A stretch of 52,313 nucleotides of DNA from a virus. Below the pieces are notes generated by a model, which ran no database searches, was not told the origin of the DNA, and saw only the letters and a program-made list of their open reading frames with translations. The stretch covers positions 1 through 52,313 of the IMG/VR virus record IMGVR_UViG_3300037090_000125; one strand, 5' to 3'. Position 1 is the first letter of the stretch, and each line of letters begins with the position of its first letter. The translations under genes were made by a program, and so were the position numbers. This document shows positions 37,596 through 46,667 of the stretch, piece by piece.

Positions 37596-38942
37596 TTAGA
37601 GATTTAGACGAAAACCAACTATACGCAACTGGCCGGACCCAGTTCCACCGCCCAGCTGCCAGCAATAAACAGTTTGTGAAGTTATGATCGGCATAGTTGC
37701 ATAACTTTTCGTATTGGAAAGAAATGCTATATTGGTAGCCTCTATTATAAAAGCAGCGCCCGAAAAACCAAGAGCAACACCAACATTCCCCGATGTCCAA
37801 TTCATCACAAGAGAAAAAAATCCGATTGGTGCGATTGTATTTGGTGGAACACAATAAGATAAATCAATAGCAGTTGGAGAGCCACTTGTAATAACAGTCT
37901 GGTCAATTATTTCAGGTATAAAGTAATAGTCGTAATTCCATTGGTTAAATGGATTGAAGTTGTAATTGCCACTTTCCGTAGAAGCATAACTTACTCTTCT
38001 GAAATAAGTGTAGCCTGTGGGTAATGTGGGAGCCGTCGGAGAAAGGGAAAGAAGTCCGGCCACAGTTTGAGTTGTTGGATTGTAGATAACGAAAACATGG
38101 TATCCCTTTGACGAAGCCACACTACCTGTATCGAGTCCATTGACACCCTGTACATTATTATAAATCGATAAACTAATATTCGCTGATATTGACAGGCTCG
38201 TTCCATTGACCGGATTAAAAACCACAAAGGTATTGTCAAGCTTTACGGTAAGGGCCTGGTTGCTAACACCCGCTATGGGAGCGACGGCAACTAAGTTTGA
38301 AAAGCTAAGCCCCATTGTGTTCTGTGTCGCCAGCGCCCCCTGGCCCGTTATGGCCGCCGCCGTCCCCTGGCTGGTAATTACCTGGGCATCAGAAAGCACA
38401 TTCCCCGTGGAGTCTATGAAGTTCTCCCCGAGTTGCGCCCCGATCTGAGCCAGGGCGCTCCGTGCTGCCGCGTACGCCTCAACGTACCCGTCCCACACCG
38501 TGCGGTCCAGGACCGTATTCGAACTCATATCGGTGAAGATACCGCTCGAGGTGACATAAGCCGCAAGGTTCGCGTAGGCCGCGTTGAAGGCCGTTGCGCT
38601 CAAGCCATACTTCGCCGCCTGAAGAACTAGCACGCCGGTTGACGGGTTTCCTTCGGCAACGATGATAACCCAGTCTTGGTTTAGTTGGAGCTTTTCAGCC
38701 GGCGTGATAATCCCATCGCTTGCCAGGTCCTCTAACTGCTGCAAGGCCATCAGGCCGCTTGTAACCGCTGTGCCCGTAGCTGAACCGGCAGGAACGGTAG
38801 GCGTGCCCCTGGACGACAGTGCGGCCTGCGCTGAACTCGCCGCGGCGCCAGATAGCACCGACTGGCCGCCCGTGAGCTTGAAAAATTGCTGCTCAAGGCT
38901 CGCTATCCTGCGCTGTATCTCAGCCATTGCGGGGAGAGGCAT
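37596..38942 (-). CDS. Tail fibre / host-specificity protein, 448 aa
   Basis: An N-terminal short coiled coil (IQRRIASLEQQFFKLTG) is followed by LEDLASDGIITPAEKLQLNQDW, a helical domain found in the tail J-like and fibre proteins of many phages. LDRTVWDGYVEAYAAARS continues it. The C-terminal half is beta-rich and variable, as expected for receptor binding. No signal peptide, in contrast to the genes after it. Confidence 0.7.
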   Translation of the reverse strand: MPLPAMAEIQRRIASLEQQFFKLTGGQSVLSGAAASSAQAALSSRGTPTVPAGSATGTAVTSGLMALQQLEDLASDGIITPAEKLQLNQDWVIIVAEGNPSTGVLVLQAAKYGLSATAFNAAYANLAAYVTSSGIFTDMSSNTVLDRTVWDGYVEAYAAARSALAQIGAQLGENFIDSTGNVLSDAQVITSQGTAAAITGQGALATQNTMGLSFSNLVAVAPIAGVSNQALTVKLDNTFVVFNPVNGTSLSISANISLSIYNNVQGVNGLDTGSVASSKGYHVFVIYNPTTQTVAGLLSLSPTAPTLPTGYTYFRRVSYASTESGNYNFNPFNQWNYDYYFIPEIIDQTVITSGSPTAIDLSYCVPPNTIAPIGFFSLVMNWTSGNVGVALGFSGAAFIIEATNIAFLSNTKSYATMPIITSQTVYCWQLGGGTGSGQLRIVGFRLNL

Positions 38943-38945
38943 GGG

Positions 38946-40289
38946 TTAGGCTGCCTTCTTTGATTCTTTGGCTTCGAGATCGGCGCCCGCATATTCCTTG
39001 GCTTTCTCTATCTCCGGCCTCATTTCTTCCAAAAAGTTTTTAGTGTAATCCATTCGGTAGACCTTGAGCTGCTTGGCCCGATCTTCTACGAGTTCCCCGA
39101 CTTCATCCACGGAATTGCCTACGGCTACAATGCTGCCAAAATGGCCCCCGCATTTATTTTCGATGCAGTAAAGTTCCCCGTTGTCACGCTTTGTGACGTT
39201 GCGAAGCAAGAACCATTCTTGGAGTTCCTCGGAGACTTTGGGGATATGAATTTCGTGACGCTCGTGCCATGATGATGAAAGAATTATTTCGGCGCCATAA
39301 AGATATTCGGGTTTGAGGATAGGGAGTCTGTCATGGGCAAGATCATAGATCGCCTGTGCGTAGGATCGACCGTAAACCTTCAGAAGCGTGGATGTCGGCG
39401 GGTTCGGTGCCCGGCAGCAATCATCCATCGGGTAGGCTACACCTTTTTTTGTAACACGGACCTCGTTTGAAAATATCCCAGCGAAACCGAGCTTTTTGTA
39501 AATGGGTTCCTGCTTTCTCTCGATTTCGGCGAGGATTTCGGGTGGTTCTTCCGTCCATCTGCCGATATAGAATTGAGCCTTCTTTTCAAGGCCCCAGAAG
39601 CCTTTCTTGGGAGTTTTCCCGTTCAGCATAAAGGGGCCATCGCGGCCTATCTCTACCGCATCCGGGATGTCTTTTTGCACGAGCAATTTGATATTGTTTG
39701 AGCGGTGAACGCCAAGCTCGGCTCTTTTTTCATTGAAGACAACTTCGGTCTGAAAAGGGTCTTCGTGGTAATCGGTCTCCCAATCTGAACGGTATCGCTC
39801 AGCCGCCTTTATCCAGAGTTTTTCGTGCTTGTTTTTCAGAAATTCCCAAGTGGCATCCAGTCCTTCGAAGTACCACGTTTTCGGGACCGGCAAACCTGCT
39901 TTGTGAAGTTCATCGATGAAGTAATGTTTATCCAGCTCCATTATTTCACCGCCGAGAGCACCGCATACGTTATAGCCGTGACGTTTGTAATAGATTTGGT
40001 CTTCCTGATAGTTTACGTCCGGGTACAGAATCACCGTCGCCTTGTCGATGTATTTCTTATAGTCGGGCACCCACTCAATATCGTCGAAGCCCCTACCAAT
40101 AACGTGCTGTGAAGATTCAAGAAAGGCGGCTGCAATGGGCTTCGTATACCAGACGTGGCCGAACCACTTGGCGCAATGCTGAGCGATCATTGGATACATG
40201 CCGTTGTCGATGACGAGCAGCTTTTCCTTTGACAGATCCGCTTCCGGCTTCGGTTTTTCCTTCGGCTTCTGGATGAGCTTAATATTCAT
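38946..40289 (-). CDS. ATP-grasp enzyme, 447 aa
   Basis: The N-terminal part has KLLVIDNGMYP and a Rossmann-like set. From residue 110, GGEIMELDKHYFIDEL, LPVPKTWYFEG and LWIKAAERYRSDWETD follow the order of ATP-grasp enzymes related to PurD. SNEVRVTKKGVAYPMDDCCRAPNPP then matches their metal and substrate loop. Such proteins form amide bonds on carboxylates. Its position between internal virion and tail fibre genes suggests it modifies a phage or host product; the substrate is unknown. Confidence 0.65.
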   Translation of the reverse strand: MNIKLIQKPKEKPKPEADLSKEKLLVIDNGMYPMIAQHCAKWFGHVWYTKPIAAAFLESSQHVIGRGFDDIEWVPDYKKYIDKATVILYPDVNYQEDQIYYKRHGYNVCGALGGEIMELDKHYFIDELHKAGLPVPKTWYFEGLDATWEFLKNKHEKLWIKAAERYRSDWETDYHEDPFQTEVVFNEKRAELGVHRSNNIKLLVQKDIPDAVEIGRDGPFMLNGKTPKKGFWGLEKKAQFYIGRWTEEPPEILAEIERKQEPIYKKLGFAGIFSNEVRVTKKGVAYPMDDCCRAPNPPTSTLLKVYGRSYAQAIYDLAHDRLPILKPEYLYGAEIILSSSWHERHEIHIPKVSEELQEWFLLRNVTKRDNGELYCIENKCGGHFGSIVAVGNSVDEVGELVEDRAKQLKVYRMDYTKNFLEEMRPEIEKAKEYAGADLEAKESKKAA

Positions 40290-40291
40290 GA

Positions 40292-40320
40292 TTGCGATGA
40301 TCCCTTGTCTGTCTTATAAT
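40292..40320 (+). promoter_or_regulatory. Promoter of the inserted plus-strand membrane gene
   Basis: TTGCGA (40292..40297), a 17-base spacer and TATAAT (40315..40320). It reads away from the ATP-grasp gene into the plus-strand ORF at 40368, opposite to the operon around it. Confidence 0.75.
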
Positions 40321-40367
40321 AGCGTTTCTGATCCTGCTGCTTTGCCTCAATCCCGAAAGGGCCGCTC

Positions 40368-40565
40368 ATGCTAAAATTCATGTCTTTTGCGCTCGTGAGT
40401 GCGATCGTCGGGACTTCTTTCCGGAATCTAACATCACACATGAGCGACGGAGAACGGCTTAAATACGCCTTCATATTGATTGCAGGCGGAGCTATTTTGG
40501 CTGTTGTTTTCATAGGCATCATGGCCGGTCCCGAAATTCAAAAGATTATTGCGGAGTCGGAATAG
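40368..40565 (+). CDS. Two-TM membrane protein, moron-like
   Basis: The 65-residue protein starts MLKFMSFALV. A first hydrophobic stretch (residues 3 to 16) is followed by MSDGERLKYAF and a strong TM segment (FILIAGGAILAVVFIGIMAG), and ends PEIQKIIAESE. GAAAGGG precedes the ATG. With its own promoter on the opposite strand it behaves like a moron. A role in superinfection exclusion is possible by analogy only. An ORF on the other strand overlaps (40286..40522) and cannot be excluded. Confidence 0.6.
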   Translation: MLKFMSFALVSAIVGTSFRNLTSHMSDGERLKYAFILIAGGAILAVVFIGIMAGPEIQKIIAESE

Positions 40566-42870
40566 GAGCTTCCTGGCCGCTCCCCGCGACTTTTTCACTC
40601 GCCTTTGTAAGCCCGTAGCTGATCGGCCGAGTTAGGCTTTTCCCCGTAAGCCGTGCCGATCTTGCCAGCGCGTAAGCAACTCTTGATTTGACCATCGGGG
40701 ATTCCAAAACCTTTTTCGTGATTAAGGCCCCCACTGCCAAGCCCCCGCCTAATTCCGCCCCGCCTGCGGCCGCCCCGCCGGTGAATGCTGACCCCAAGGT
40801 TATCATATCGCCAAGACCGATGACGTTATGATTCCTGACCCTTGATACTGCTCGTTCAAGATATTTCGTCAGGTTTATCTTTTTGGAAAGTTCCTCGTTT
40901 ATCTTTCCGTATTCTGGAAGAGCAACCTTGAGCTGCTCGTTGATTTCGTGCGCAATAGCTTTGTCCGCTTTCTTTACTGCGGCCCTTGCGTCTTTCAGCC
41001 ACGCCATATCCGTCAGATCTCTTTGGATGTTTTGCTTTAACTGGTGAGCATCCTTTGCCGATATGTACCCGTTGGCGTCGGCTCTTTGGCGGAATAGATC
41101 GATGCGCGAATCAATATCCGCGTGCTGGTCGGCCATATCCAGACCCTTGTATTTGTCTTTGAGCTTTGAGACCTGGGCGGCGATATCATCAACTTTTACT
41201 TTCGCCCCCAATCGCTCCCCGCGCGTAACCACTTGGTCAAGGTCTTTAGCAAGTGATGCCCGATCCGACATGATCCGGTCAAGGCTTTTTTCATTGACCC
41301 AATATTTACCCTCAATCCCTGTCTGAATTGCTCCTTGAGCTTGTTTCCTGTAGACGGTGGAAGGTTTAAGCGCCGATTGGTAAAGACCCTTTGCCGTGTT
41401 GCCCAACTTCGATCCTACCCATTGTGCTACGGGTTCAGCTACGAACTTCGAAAGAGCCTGGCCGCCCATTTCTGAAGTAGCGCCAAAAAGGACATCCATA
41501 CCCGCCTGAGCTACAGCCTTCCCCGCATCTTCTGGCTTTTTGATTCCGGCATATTCGTCAAGGGCATTTGCTGCCTGCTTGCCCGCCGCATAACCGAGCC
41601 CCGCTCCCGCCGACCCTCCCATACTGGCACCTGCTGCCGTACCCGCGAAAGGCACTATGCTACCAGCCGCTCCACCTGCTGCGCCCCCAGCCACACCGCC
41701 CGCCGTCATGCCCCCATATTCGAGCAGTGGGCGTGCATACGGAGCCACGGCCTTGGCCGCCCTCTTGAAGAATCCGGGCTTCTCTTCGGCTTGCTCGGGT
41801 TGACCTGGTTGCCCCCCCTGCTCCGGCTGGCCTTGGGGCTTGGGTGTCTCTTGCCCCGGGGTGGAGAGGACGAAACCCTCGGGTATCGGCGGTAAAGACT
41901 TCTGTGATTGTTGGGCGGGCGCAAACCCTTCCGGCATGGGCGGGGCTGTTTTGCCCGTAGCTTCGGGCTTCGGCTTCTGTCGGTCTTGCTGAAGCAAATC
42001 CCAGGCCGGGTCGCGTTTTTGGGCGCGATCATCAAATAGAACCTTACCGTTCTTGTCTACAAGCTGATCTTTGTCATTCCACCCCGGTGCATCGGATGTC
42101 GCATACTGAGATTCTTTGGAGAAAGTGGGATGGTGCGGAGTCTTCCAATAATCGGATGTATGGACCTTGCCGTCGTTTGGATCTACCCCCATTTTCGCGT
42201 GGGGGTCTTTGTCCTGCAATCCCTTCCAGAAACCCCGCATATCATAACCCCTGTTCCTCTCGGAGTCGGCGGGTTCCTCTGGGAAATATGGGGGAACCTT
42301 GTTTTCTTTCATCCATGTTCGGAATTGCTTTTCCTGTTCGGGCTTCAGTTCAGTGTAGAATGATTTCGATCCAGGCTTCACATATTGACGATTCTGCTCA
42401 GGGATGTCCGGATCGGGCGGAACAACCTTCCCGCTTGCATCGGCAGTCATGTTTCGGGCGGCGGAAATCGGTGTTGCCTTCGGCTTATCGGCAAGCTGAA
42501 AATGATTAGCATCGCCCTTTATGGGGTTGTCAAAACCATACTTCTTTAGATACGGTGCGGCAACCTGCCAGTTCCCAATGTCCAAGGCAAGGCCTTTTTC
42601 ATGTCGGGATGTCCCCGGCTTTGCAACTGCTGCCCCCTTCGGATGGAGTTCGTCGTAGAGCTGCTGTTGTTTCTCGCGGGTCCGGAAGCTCGAAGCGATT
42701 TTCAAACCATTGCCGGTCGTTTTACGCATATCGGCATCGGCTTTGGTTAGGGATTCGGCTAAACTTTGATGAACGGAAACATCTTTCCCGCCGATCTTTA
42801 CTTTGACCAGGCCTTCCTTGCGAGAATCTACAGGGTAAAAGCCTTCGGGAATGTCGGGCATGGTAGCCAT
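40546..42870 (-). CDS. Internal virion protein with M15 peptidase domain
   Basis: The 774-residue protein starts with an M15 (VanY-like) DD-carboxypeptidase/endopeptidase domain. IASSFRTREKQQQLYDEL and SRHEKGLALDIGNW carry the His and Asp zinc ligands, and NHFQL the last His. A second part (GYDMRGFWKGL, HTSDYWKTPHHPTFSKES) is found in T7- and P22-like ejection proteins. A Gly/Ala-rich hydrophobic stretch (GGVAGGAAGGAAG and beyond) could cross the membrane, and a helical tail follows. It probably opens the peptidoglycan during DNA entry. Confidence 0.75.
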   Translation of the reverse strand: MATMPDIPEGFYPVDSRKEGLVKVKIGGKDVSVHQSLAESLTKADADMRKTTGNGLKIASSFRTREKQQQLYDELHPKGAAVAKPGTSRHEKGLALDIGNWQVAAPYLKKYGFDNPIKGDANHFQLADKPKATPISAARNMTADASGKVVPPDPDIPEQNRQYVKPGSKSFYTELKPEQEKQFRTWMKENKVPPYFPEEPADSERNRGYDMRGFWKGLQDKDPHAKMGVDPNDGKVHTSDYWKTPHHPTFSKESQYATSDAPGWNDKDQLVDKNGKVLFDDRAQKRDPAWDLLQQDRQKPKPEATGKTAPPMPEGFAPAQQSQKSLPPIPEGFVLSTPGQETPKPQGQPEQGGQPGQPEQAEEKPGFFKRAAKAVAPYARPLLEYGGMTAGGVAGGAAGGAAGSIVPFAGTAAGASMGGSAGAGLGYAAGKQAANALDEYAGIKKPEDAGKAVAQAGMDVLFGATSEMGGQALSKFVAEPVAQWVGSKLGNTAKGLYQSALKPSTVYRKQAQGAIQTGIEGKYWVNEKSLDRIMSDRASLAKDLDQVVTRGERLGAKVKVDDIAAQVSKLKDKYKGLDMADQHADIDSRIDLFRQRADANGYISAKDAHQLKQNIQRDLTDMAWLKDARAAVKKADKAIAHEINEQLKVALPEYGKINEELSKKINLTKYLERAVSRVRNHNVIGLGDMITLGSAFTGGAAAGGAELGGGLAVGALITKKVLESPMVKSRVAYALARSARLTGKSLTRPISYGLTKASEKVAGSGQEAPIPTPQ

Positions 42871-44552
42871 TATTTAACCACCTCCCACGCAGTACCTTCA
42901 GCATTGAGTCTCATTTTTTGCCCCGTGGTCGGGTTCACGATCTCAGTGGGGGTATCGGTCCCGCCCGCTTTCGTTGCCGATCCTGCGCCCCCAGCCCCCG
43001 TCTTCTTTTTGTAATTTCCGGGGTCTTGAATCTTTCCCTCCAAGGTTGCGGACTCGTCCTCTATCGCCTTCTTCCGCATATCCGCAAACTTATTAACGGT
43101 GCTGAAGAGTTTTTCCAGATCGGTCGTTTTGTAGTTGTAATTCATTATGTCGTATAGTTGCTTGCTGGTTTCGCCCAAAGGTGCGGCTACACCGAGAGAC
43201 CCCGATTCGACCTTGGCGGCTTCTTGGGAAAGAGAAAGCATGGCAAATTGCAAGGCCGCTATGTCTCCATCGCCAACCGTACCCTGTTTGATATGATTCG
43301 CTGCTTGGCTTACCAGTTTGGGCCATTCTTTGCCGTACTGAGCGCGAAGCCTGAGCATCTCGGCGCTGTTTGATTTGACGGTGTTCGAGAATTGTTCTGT
43401 CGCCGCAAGCCGGTCTTCGTTTTTCTTGAGCGATCCCTGATCAGCCTTTACTTTGCCCTGAATAGCTTGGACTTCGGAAGGATCAATCCCCTTCGCCGTA
43501 AGGTACCTTCTGTAATCTTCTTCCGCCGCATTCCGGCTGCTTCTATCCCCAAAGGCTACGGTAATCGGCTTCCCGGTCAGGATTCGGTCCTTAATGGCAC
43601 TTTCTTTTTCTTCCGGGGTCCAATTCGCATAAGAGGAAGGTCCGGATGCCGCGCTGCTGTATATGTCGTTGAGTTCTTTCTTCGTGGGTTTCCGCCCCTT
43701 GTCCTCGACAAAAGCATCGACTGCGGCTTGCTGTTGTGCGTTGGGCTTGCCAGCGGCGCCCCGTACAGCATCGGCCATACTCTCTCGGGAATCTCTGCCT
43801 GCCTGCGCGTTTGCCTGGATGTCTCTTTCCCTTTGCTGAAAATCTTGTTCGTGTTGTATCCGGCCCTGATCCGTACCGTACTTTGTCTGAGTCTGCCACC
43901 CCTGCTGAAGCAATTCTGCCGTTTTGGGGTCTCCCTCGTGGCCCTGATATTCTTGCTTACCATCGGGCGAAACCAGCCACGTTATGCCCTTGGGTGTTGC
44001 GTTGGTCTTAATCAGATCGGTATTGGCCCCGATATATCTTGTTGGCGAGACCTCCCCTGTTTGTTCGTTCAGTGTGGCGAAACCCTTGCTCGGATAATTC
44101 ACTTGCTGCGGCGCCTGCTGTTGTTGTTGCCCCCCTCCGGTAAGACCATGGAGTATCTTCATAACCGGATTTTGCTGTTGCGGTTGCCCTGCCTGCCTGA
44201 GTTGCTGCATAGGGGCTTGCAGGGGGGCTGGTTGCACCAAACCGTCAGGTGAGGATTGCTGTTGCCCTTGTGCTGGCTGATCAGCCGGGGCGGGTTGCGC
44301 CGGTTGCCCCTGTTCCGGCGCCCCCGCCTGCCGAAGATCGTTTAAGTGGATGCCGTATTTTTTCGCCTTTCCGGCTTCTTCGTCCGTAAGATTCATGCCT
44401 GTATCTTTCGGATGCACGGACTGATTGGCGGCGAGTTGTTCCATGAAGTTCGTCCGACCTTCTTTTTCCTGTTTCTGTTGGAACTCTTTGTATCCCGTAT
44501 ATAGCTTGTAAAGACCGGGGATAAGCCCTTCGCCGCCCATAAGTATTCCCAT
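42870..44552 (-). CDS. Gln-rich internal virion protein, 560 aa
   Basis: It has a short N-terminal helical part and a long Gln/Pro/Gly-rich low-complexity region from about residue 75 to 155. The helical C-terminal part includes TVKSNSAEMLRLRAQYGKEW and MLSLSQEAAKVESGSLG. This layout is like podovirus ejection proteins that leave the head with the DNA. It abuts the M15 protein gene by a one-base overlap. Confidence 0.65.
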   Translation of the reverse strand: MGILMGGEGLIPGLYKLYTGYKEFQQKQEKEGRTNFMEQLAANQSVHPKDTGMNLTDEEAGKAKKYGIHLNDLRQAGAPEQGQPAQPAPADQPAQGQQQSSPDGLVQPAPLQAPMQQLRQAGQPQQQNPVMKILHGLTGGGQQQQQAPQQVNYPSKGFATLNEQTGEVSPTRYIGANTDLIKTNATPKGITWLVSPDGKQEYQGHEGDPKTAELLQQGWQTQTKYGTDQGRIQHEQDFQQRERDIQANAQAGRDSRESMADAVRGAAGKPNAQQQAAVDAFVEDKGRKPTKKELNDIYSSAASGPSSYANWTPEEKESAIKDRILTGKPITVAFGDRSSRNAAEEDYRRYLTAKGIDPSEVQAIQGKVKADQGSLKKNEDRLAATEQFSNTVKSNSAEMLRLRAQYGKEWPKLVSQAANHIKQGTVGDGDIAALQFAMLSLSQEAAKVESGSLGVAAPLGETSKQLYDIMNYNYKTTDLEKLFSTVNKFADMRKKAIEDESATLEGKIQDPGNYKKKTGAGGAGSATKAGGTDTPTEIVNPTTGQKMRLNAEGTAWEVVK

Positions 44553-45544
44553 TAGATTGCCTCTCTATTTGGGTGAACATATTTCCCGATTCTGCCCAGA
44601 TTGCTCAACATCTTTTTCCCCACGATGAAATAATGTGTCAGATTTTGCCGCTTCGATATGGCGCGAAAAGGCTTGTCATAACCCGTAAGTTCCGCATAAC
44701 CTTGGCCTGAGTGTGTCCCCGATACTGAAACGGATGCTTCCTGATAGTTGCTATCCAGGAAACTCGACCGACATTCCTGACCGGGTAGATTTGGGGATAC
44801 CAGAAGATCGATTTGATGCGCCGGTACAGAGATATTCCAGGCCGCCGGGTATATACCTTTGTTGAATATGCTTTTCACTATAACCGATCCGTTCGGCAGG
44901 TGTGTCCCGCAACCGTTCTGCACCAGAGTGCCGCTCGATGTAGGATGGTGGGCGCCGTTTTTGAACCTCAACTTGTAAATCATAAGCTGTGCGTCATCTG
45001 AAAGTCTCAGCCCGAACCAATCCCACCCGACTATCTTGGGGTCCATCCATGCCGTAAAAAACTCGTGGTCCATCCATGCAGAACCGTCGACTTCGAAAAT
45101 CCTGTCGTTTATTCTGATTTCGCCCGTAGCACGAATATCGGTGAGCGAATAATACCCCTTCTTACTGTGGTGGACTGGATCTCCGAGACTTAACAAGCCT
45201 AGATCAAAAGAGAAATTATCGCACTCGGCCAACAGCCGCGTATATCCCCTTTCGCCCACAGACATAAAGCACCCCTTGGCGCATACGGAAAACGGGGTAT
45301 CTATGACAGTGGCGTGACGCGTTTTCTTCTCTGCAAAAAGGTACCGCTTCCCGTTGATGTCAGATATCGCCATGTGGACGATAAAGGCGTGGCGGCCCAC
45401 AACCTTTTTCCTGAAAAATGTCACCTGGAAGCCAAACCGCTCGCCTGTTTCGGATTTTACATTCCCGACATAATGCCACCACTCGATTCGAGCATCTGGG
45501 TGCATCGCGTGATCTTCCGGGAAGTTGAAATCCCAATTACCCAT
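44552..45544 (-). CDS. CrtC/AttH-like lipocalin-fold protein
   Basis: The 330-residue protein has NFPEDHAMHP, IEWWHYVGNV, FGFQVTFFRK, HMAISDINGKRY, GYYSLTDIRATGEI, DGSAWMDHEFF and GWDWFGLRLSDD. This is the ordered signature of the CrtC/AttH family (hydroxyneurosporene synthase and predicted secreted hydrolases). Family members hydrate carotenoids or act in attachment; most bacterial ones have a signal peptide, which is absent here. It is out of place among internal virion genes. The catalytic WMDHE-like motif is intact. What it does in a phage is unknown. Confidence 0.75.
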   Translation of the reverse strand: MGNWDFNFPEDHAMHPDARIEWWHYVGNVKSETGERFGFQVTFFRKKVVGRHAFIVHMAISDINGKRYLFAEKKTRHATVIDTPFSVCAKGCFMSVGERGYTRLLAECDNFSFDLGLLSLGDPVHHSKKGYYSLTDIRATGEIRINDRIFEVDGSAWMDHEFFTAWMDPKIVGWDWFGLRLSDDAQLMIYKLRFKNGAHHPTSSGTLVQNGCGTHLPNGSVIVKSIFNKGIYPAAWNISVPAHQIDLLVSPNLPGQECRSSFLDSNYQEASVSVSGTHSGQGYAELTGYDKPFRAISKRQNLTHYFIVGKKMLSNLGRIGKYVHPNREAI

Positions 45545-46185
45545 TAGATTAATTCTCCGGTCTTTCTTTGGTACGCGCCGATACCCATCAGGTCGTAGAC
45601 GGTGAGCCAGAAAAACCCGGTCAGGAGGGAGAAGGCCGGGAACCTCCCGCGTTCCTTATACCAACGGCCCGCCTTCATCATGGGGTTGACCATGCACCAT
45701 TCAACGGCTTTGCGTGCGAGCTTGTTTTTGCGCATCCAGGGCACGAGCTTGTCGGCAAGTCGGTAGTAACCTCGGCGGTTCCTTGGGGTCATTAGATCAT
45801 CTCGGTATTCCCTGACCAGCGGATCGAGAGTGCCCCCGTTTGCTTCAATGAAGATGAAGCAACATCCGCCGCCCGATGATGCCGCGCCTGCTGCTGCGCC
45901 CCCTCCACCTCCACCGCCGCCGGCCATTGGGTTAAATATCCCGTTCAATTTGGTCACTATCCCGGCTTGGGGTAGCGCCTGTGGTGGTGGTGCTACCGGG
46001 GCCGGTGTAGCCGCTGGGGGTTGAGGCATCGATGAGGCAGGTGATTGCCCCGCTCCTGATCCATCGCCCACGGGCGGGAAGTTGAGGTTATACATATACG
46101 AGGGTAGAGCTGTGCCTGATGGTGGTTGCTGCTGGTTTCTTGGACTGCTGTTGGCAAGCGCCATGAGATCGTCGAAAGCACTCAT
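45544..46185 (-). CDS. Virion-associated protein with a CFI-like C-terminal domain
   Basis: The N-terminal half is Pro/Gly/Ala-rich and disordered, with a Gly run near residue 90. CCFIFIEANGGTLDPLVREY then leads into a helical domain (LADKLVPWMRKNKLARKAVEW). It resembles the CFIATAAYGS domain that occurs at the ends of many bacterial surface proteins (CFI...L.P.V..LR.FRD). Position among ejection proteins suggests a virion role. Confidence 0.55.
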   Translation of the reverse strand: MSAFDDLMALANSSPRNQQQPPSGTALPSYMYNLNFPPVGDGSGAGQSPASSMPQPPAATPAPVAPPPQALPQAGIVTKLNGIFNPMAGGGGGGGGAAAGAASSGGGCCFIFIEANGGTLDPLVREYRDDLMTPRNRRGYYRLADKLVPWMRKNKLARKAVEWCMVNPMMKAGRWYKERGRFPAFSLLTGFFWLTVYDLMGIGAYQRKTGELI

Positions 46186-46199
46186 TTTGTAATACTCCC

Positions 46200-46661
46200 T
46201 TAGATTATTGCTCCAAGCGTTGACAGGAAACTGGGACTGCTTGTGCTTGTGCTCCCGGACGATTGCGGACGTGTCGCCATGCCAAGAGCCGCCATAAGGT
46301 TCTGAAGGTTTGTTTGCTGCTTTGTGATATCCATGCCCTGAATGTTGCTCAAGGCCGATGCGGTTCCGGTTACTCCGCTCCGGGCGATGTTGCTTTTTGC
46401 TTCGACTTCGGAGCCTCTGCCGACGAGATTTCCCTGTCTTGCAAGCGAATCCGTAAGCCCGGTTGTCTCGGAAGCGGTTTTCTCGGCTACCCCGCGCTCT
46501 GCTTCGCCGGTGTAGAAGGCGTTTTCCTTACTGGATAGTCCCTGATTCGCCTGACTGAAGAGCTGAGGCAGGAGGTGGCCCAATTCCTTATTGCCCGTTA
46601 TGGCCGTCTTGGTCGCTCCGGGGAGGTATTGATTGTTAGTGCCGCTGGATGAGTCGCTCAT
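46200..46661 (-). CDS. Hypothetical virion-associated protein, 153 aa
   Basis: The protein is rich in Ser, Gln and Gly and mostly helical (SETTGLTDSLARQGNLVGRG), with a low-complexity end. No family recognised. It lies between tail-hub and internal virion genes. Confidence 0.6.
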   Translation of the reverse strand: MSDSSSGTNNQYLPGATKTAITGNKELGHLLPQLFSQANQGLSSKENAFYTGEAERGVAEKTASETTGLTDSLARQGNLVGRGSEVEAKSNIARSGVTGTASALSNIQGMDITKQQTNLQNLMAALGMATRPQSSGSTSTSSPSFLSTLGAII

Positions 46662-46667
46662 TTAAGG

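Noticed and set aside
40286-40522. Minus-strand ORF of 78 codons opposite the two-TM gene
   Set aside because: Its stop overlaps the ATP-grasp ATG, but it lacks a good ribosome site and looks less like a protein than the plus-strand frame, which has a promoter.
43392-44252. Plus-strand ORF of 286 codons opposite the Gln-rich virion gene
   Set aside because: Shadow produced by biased codon use of the low-complexity region.
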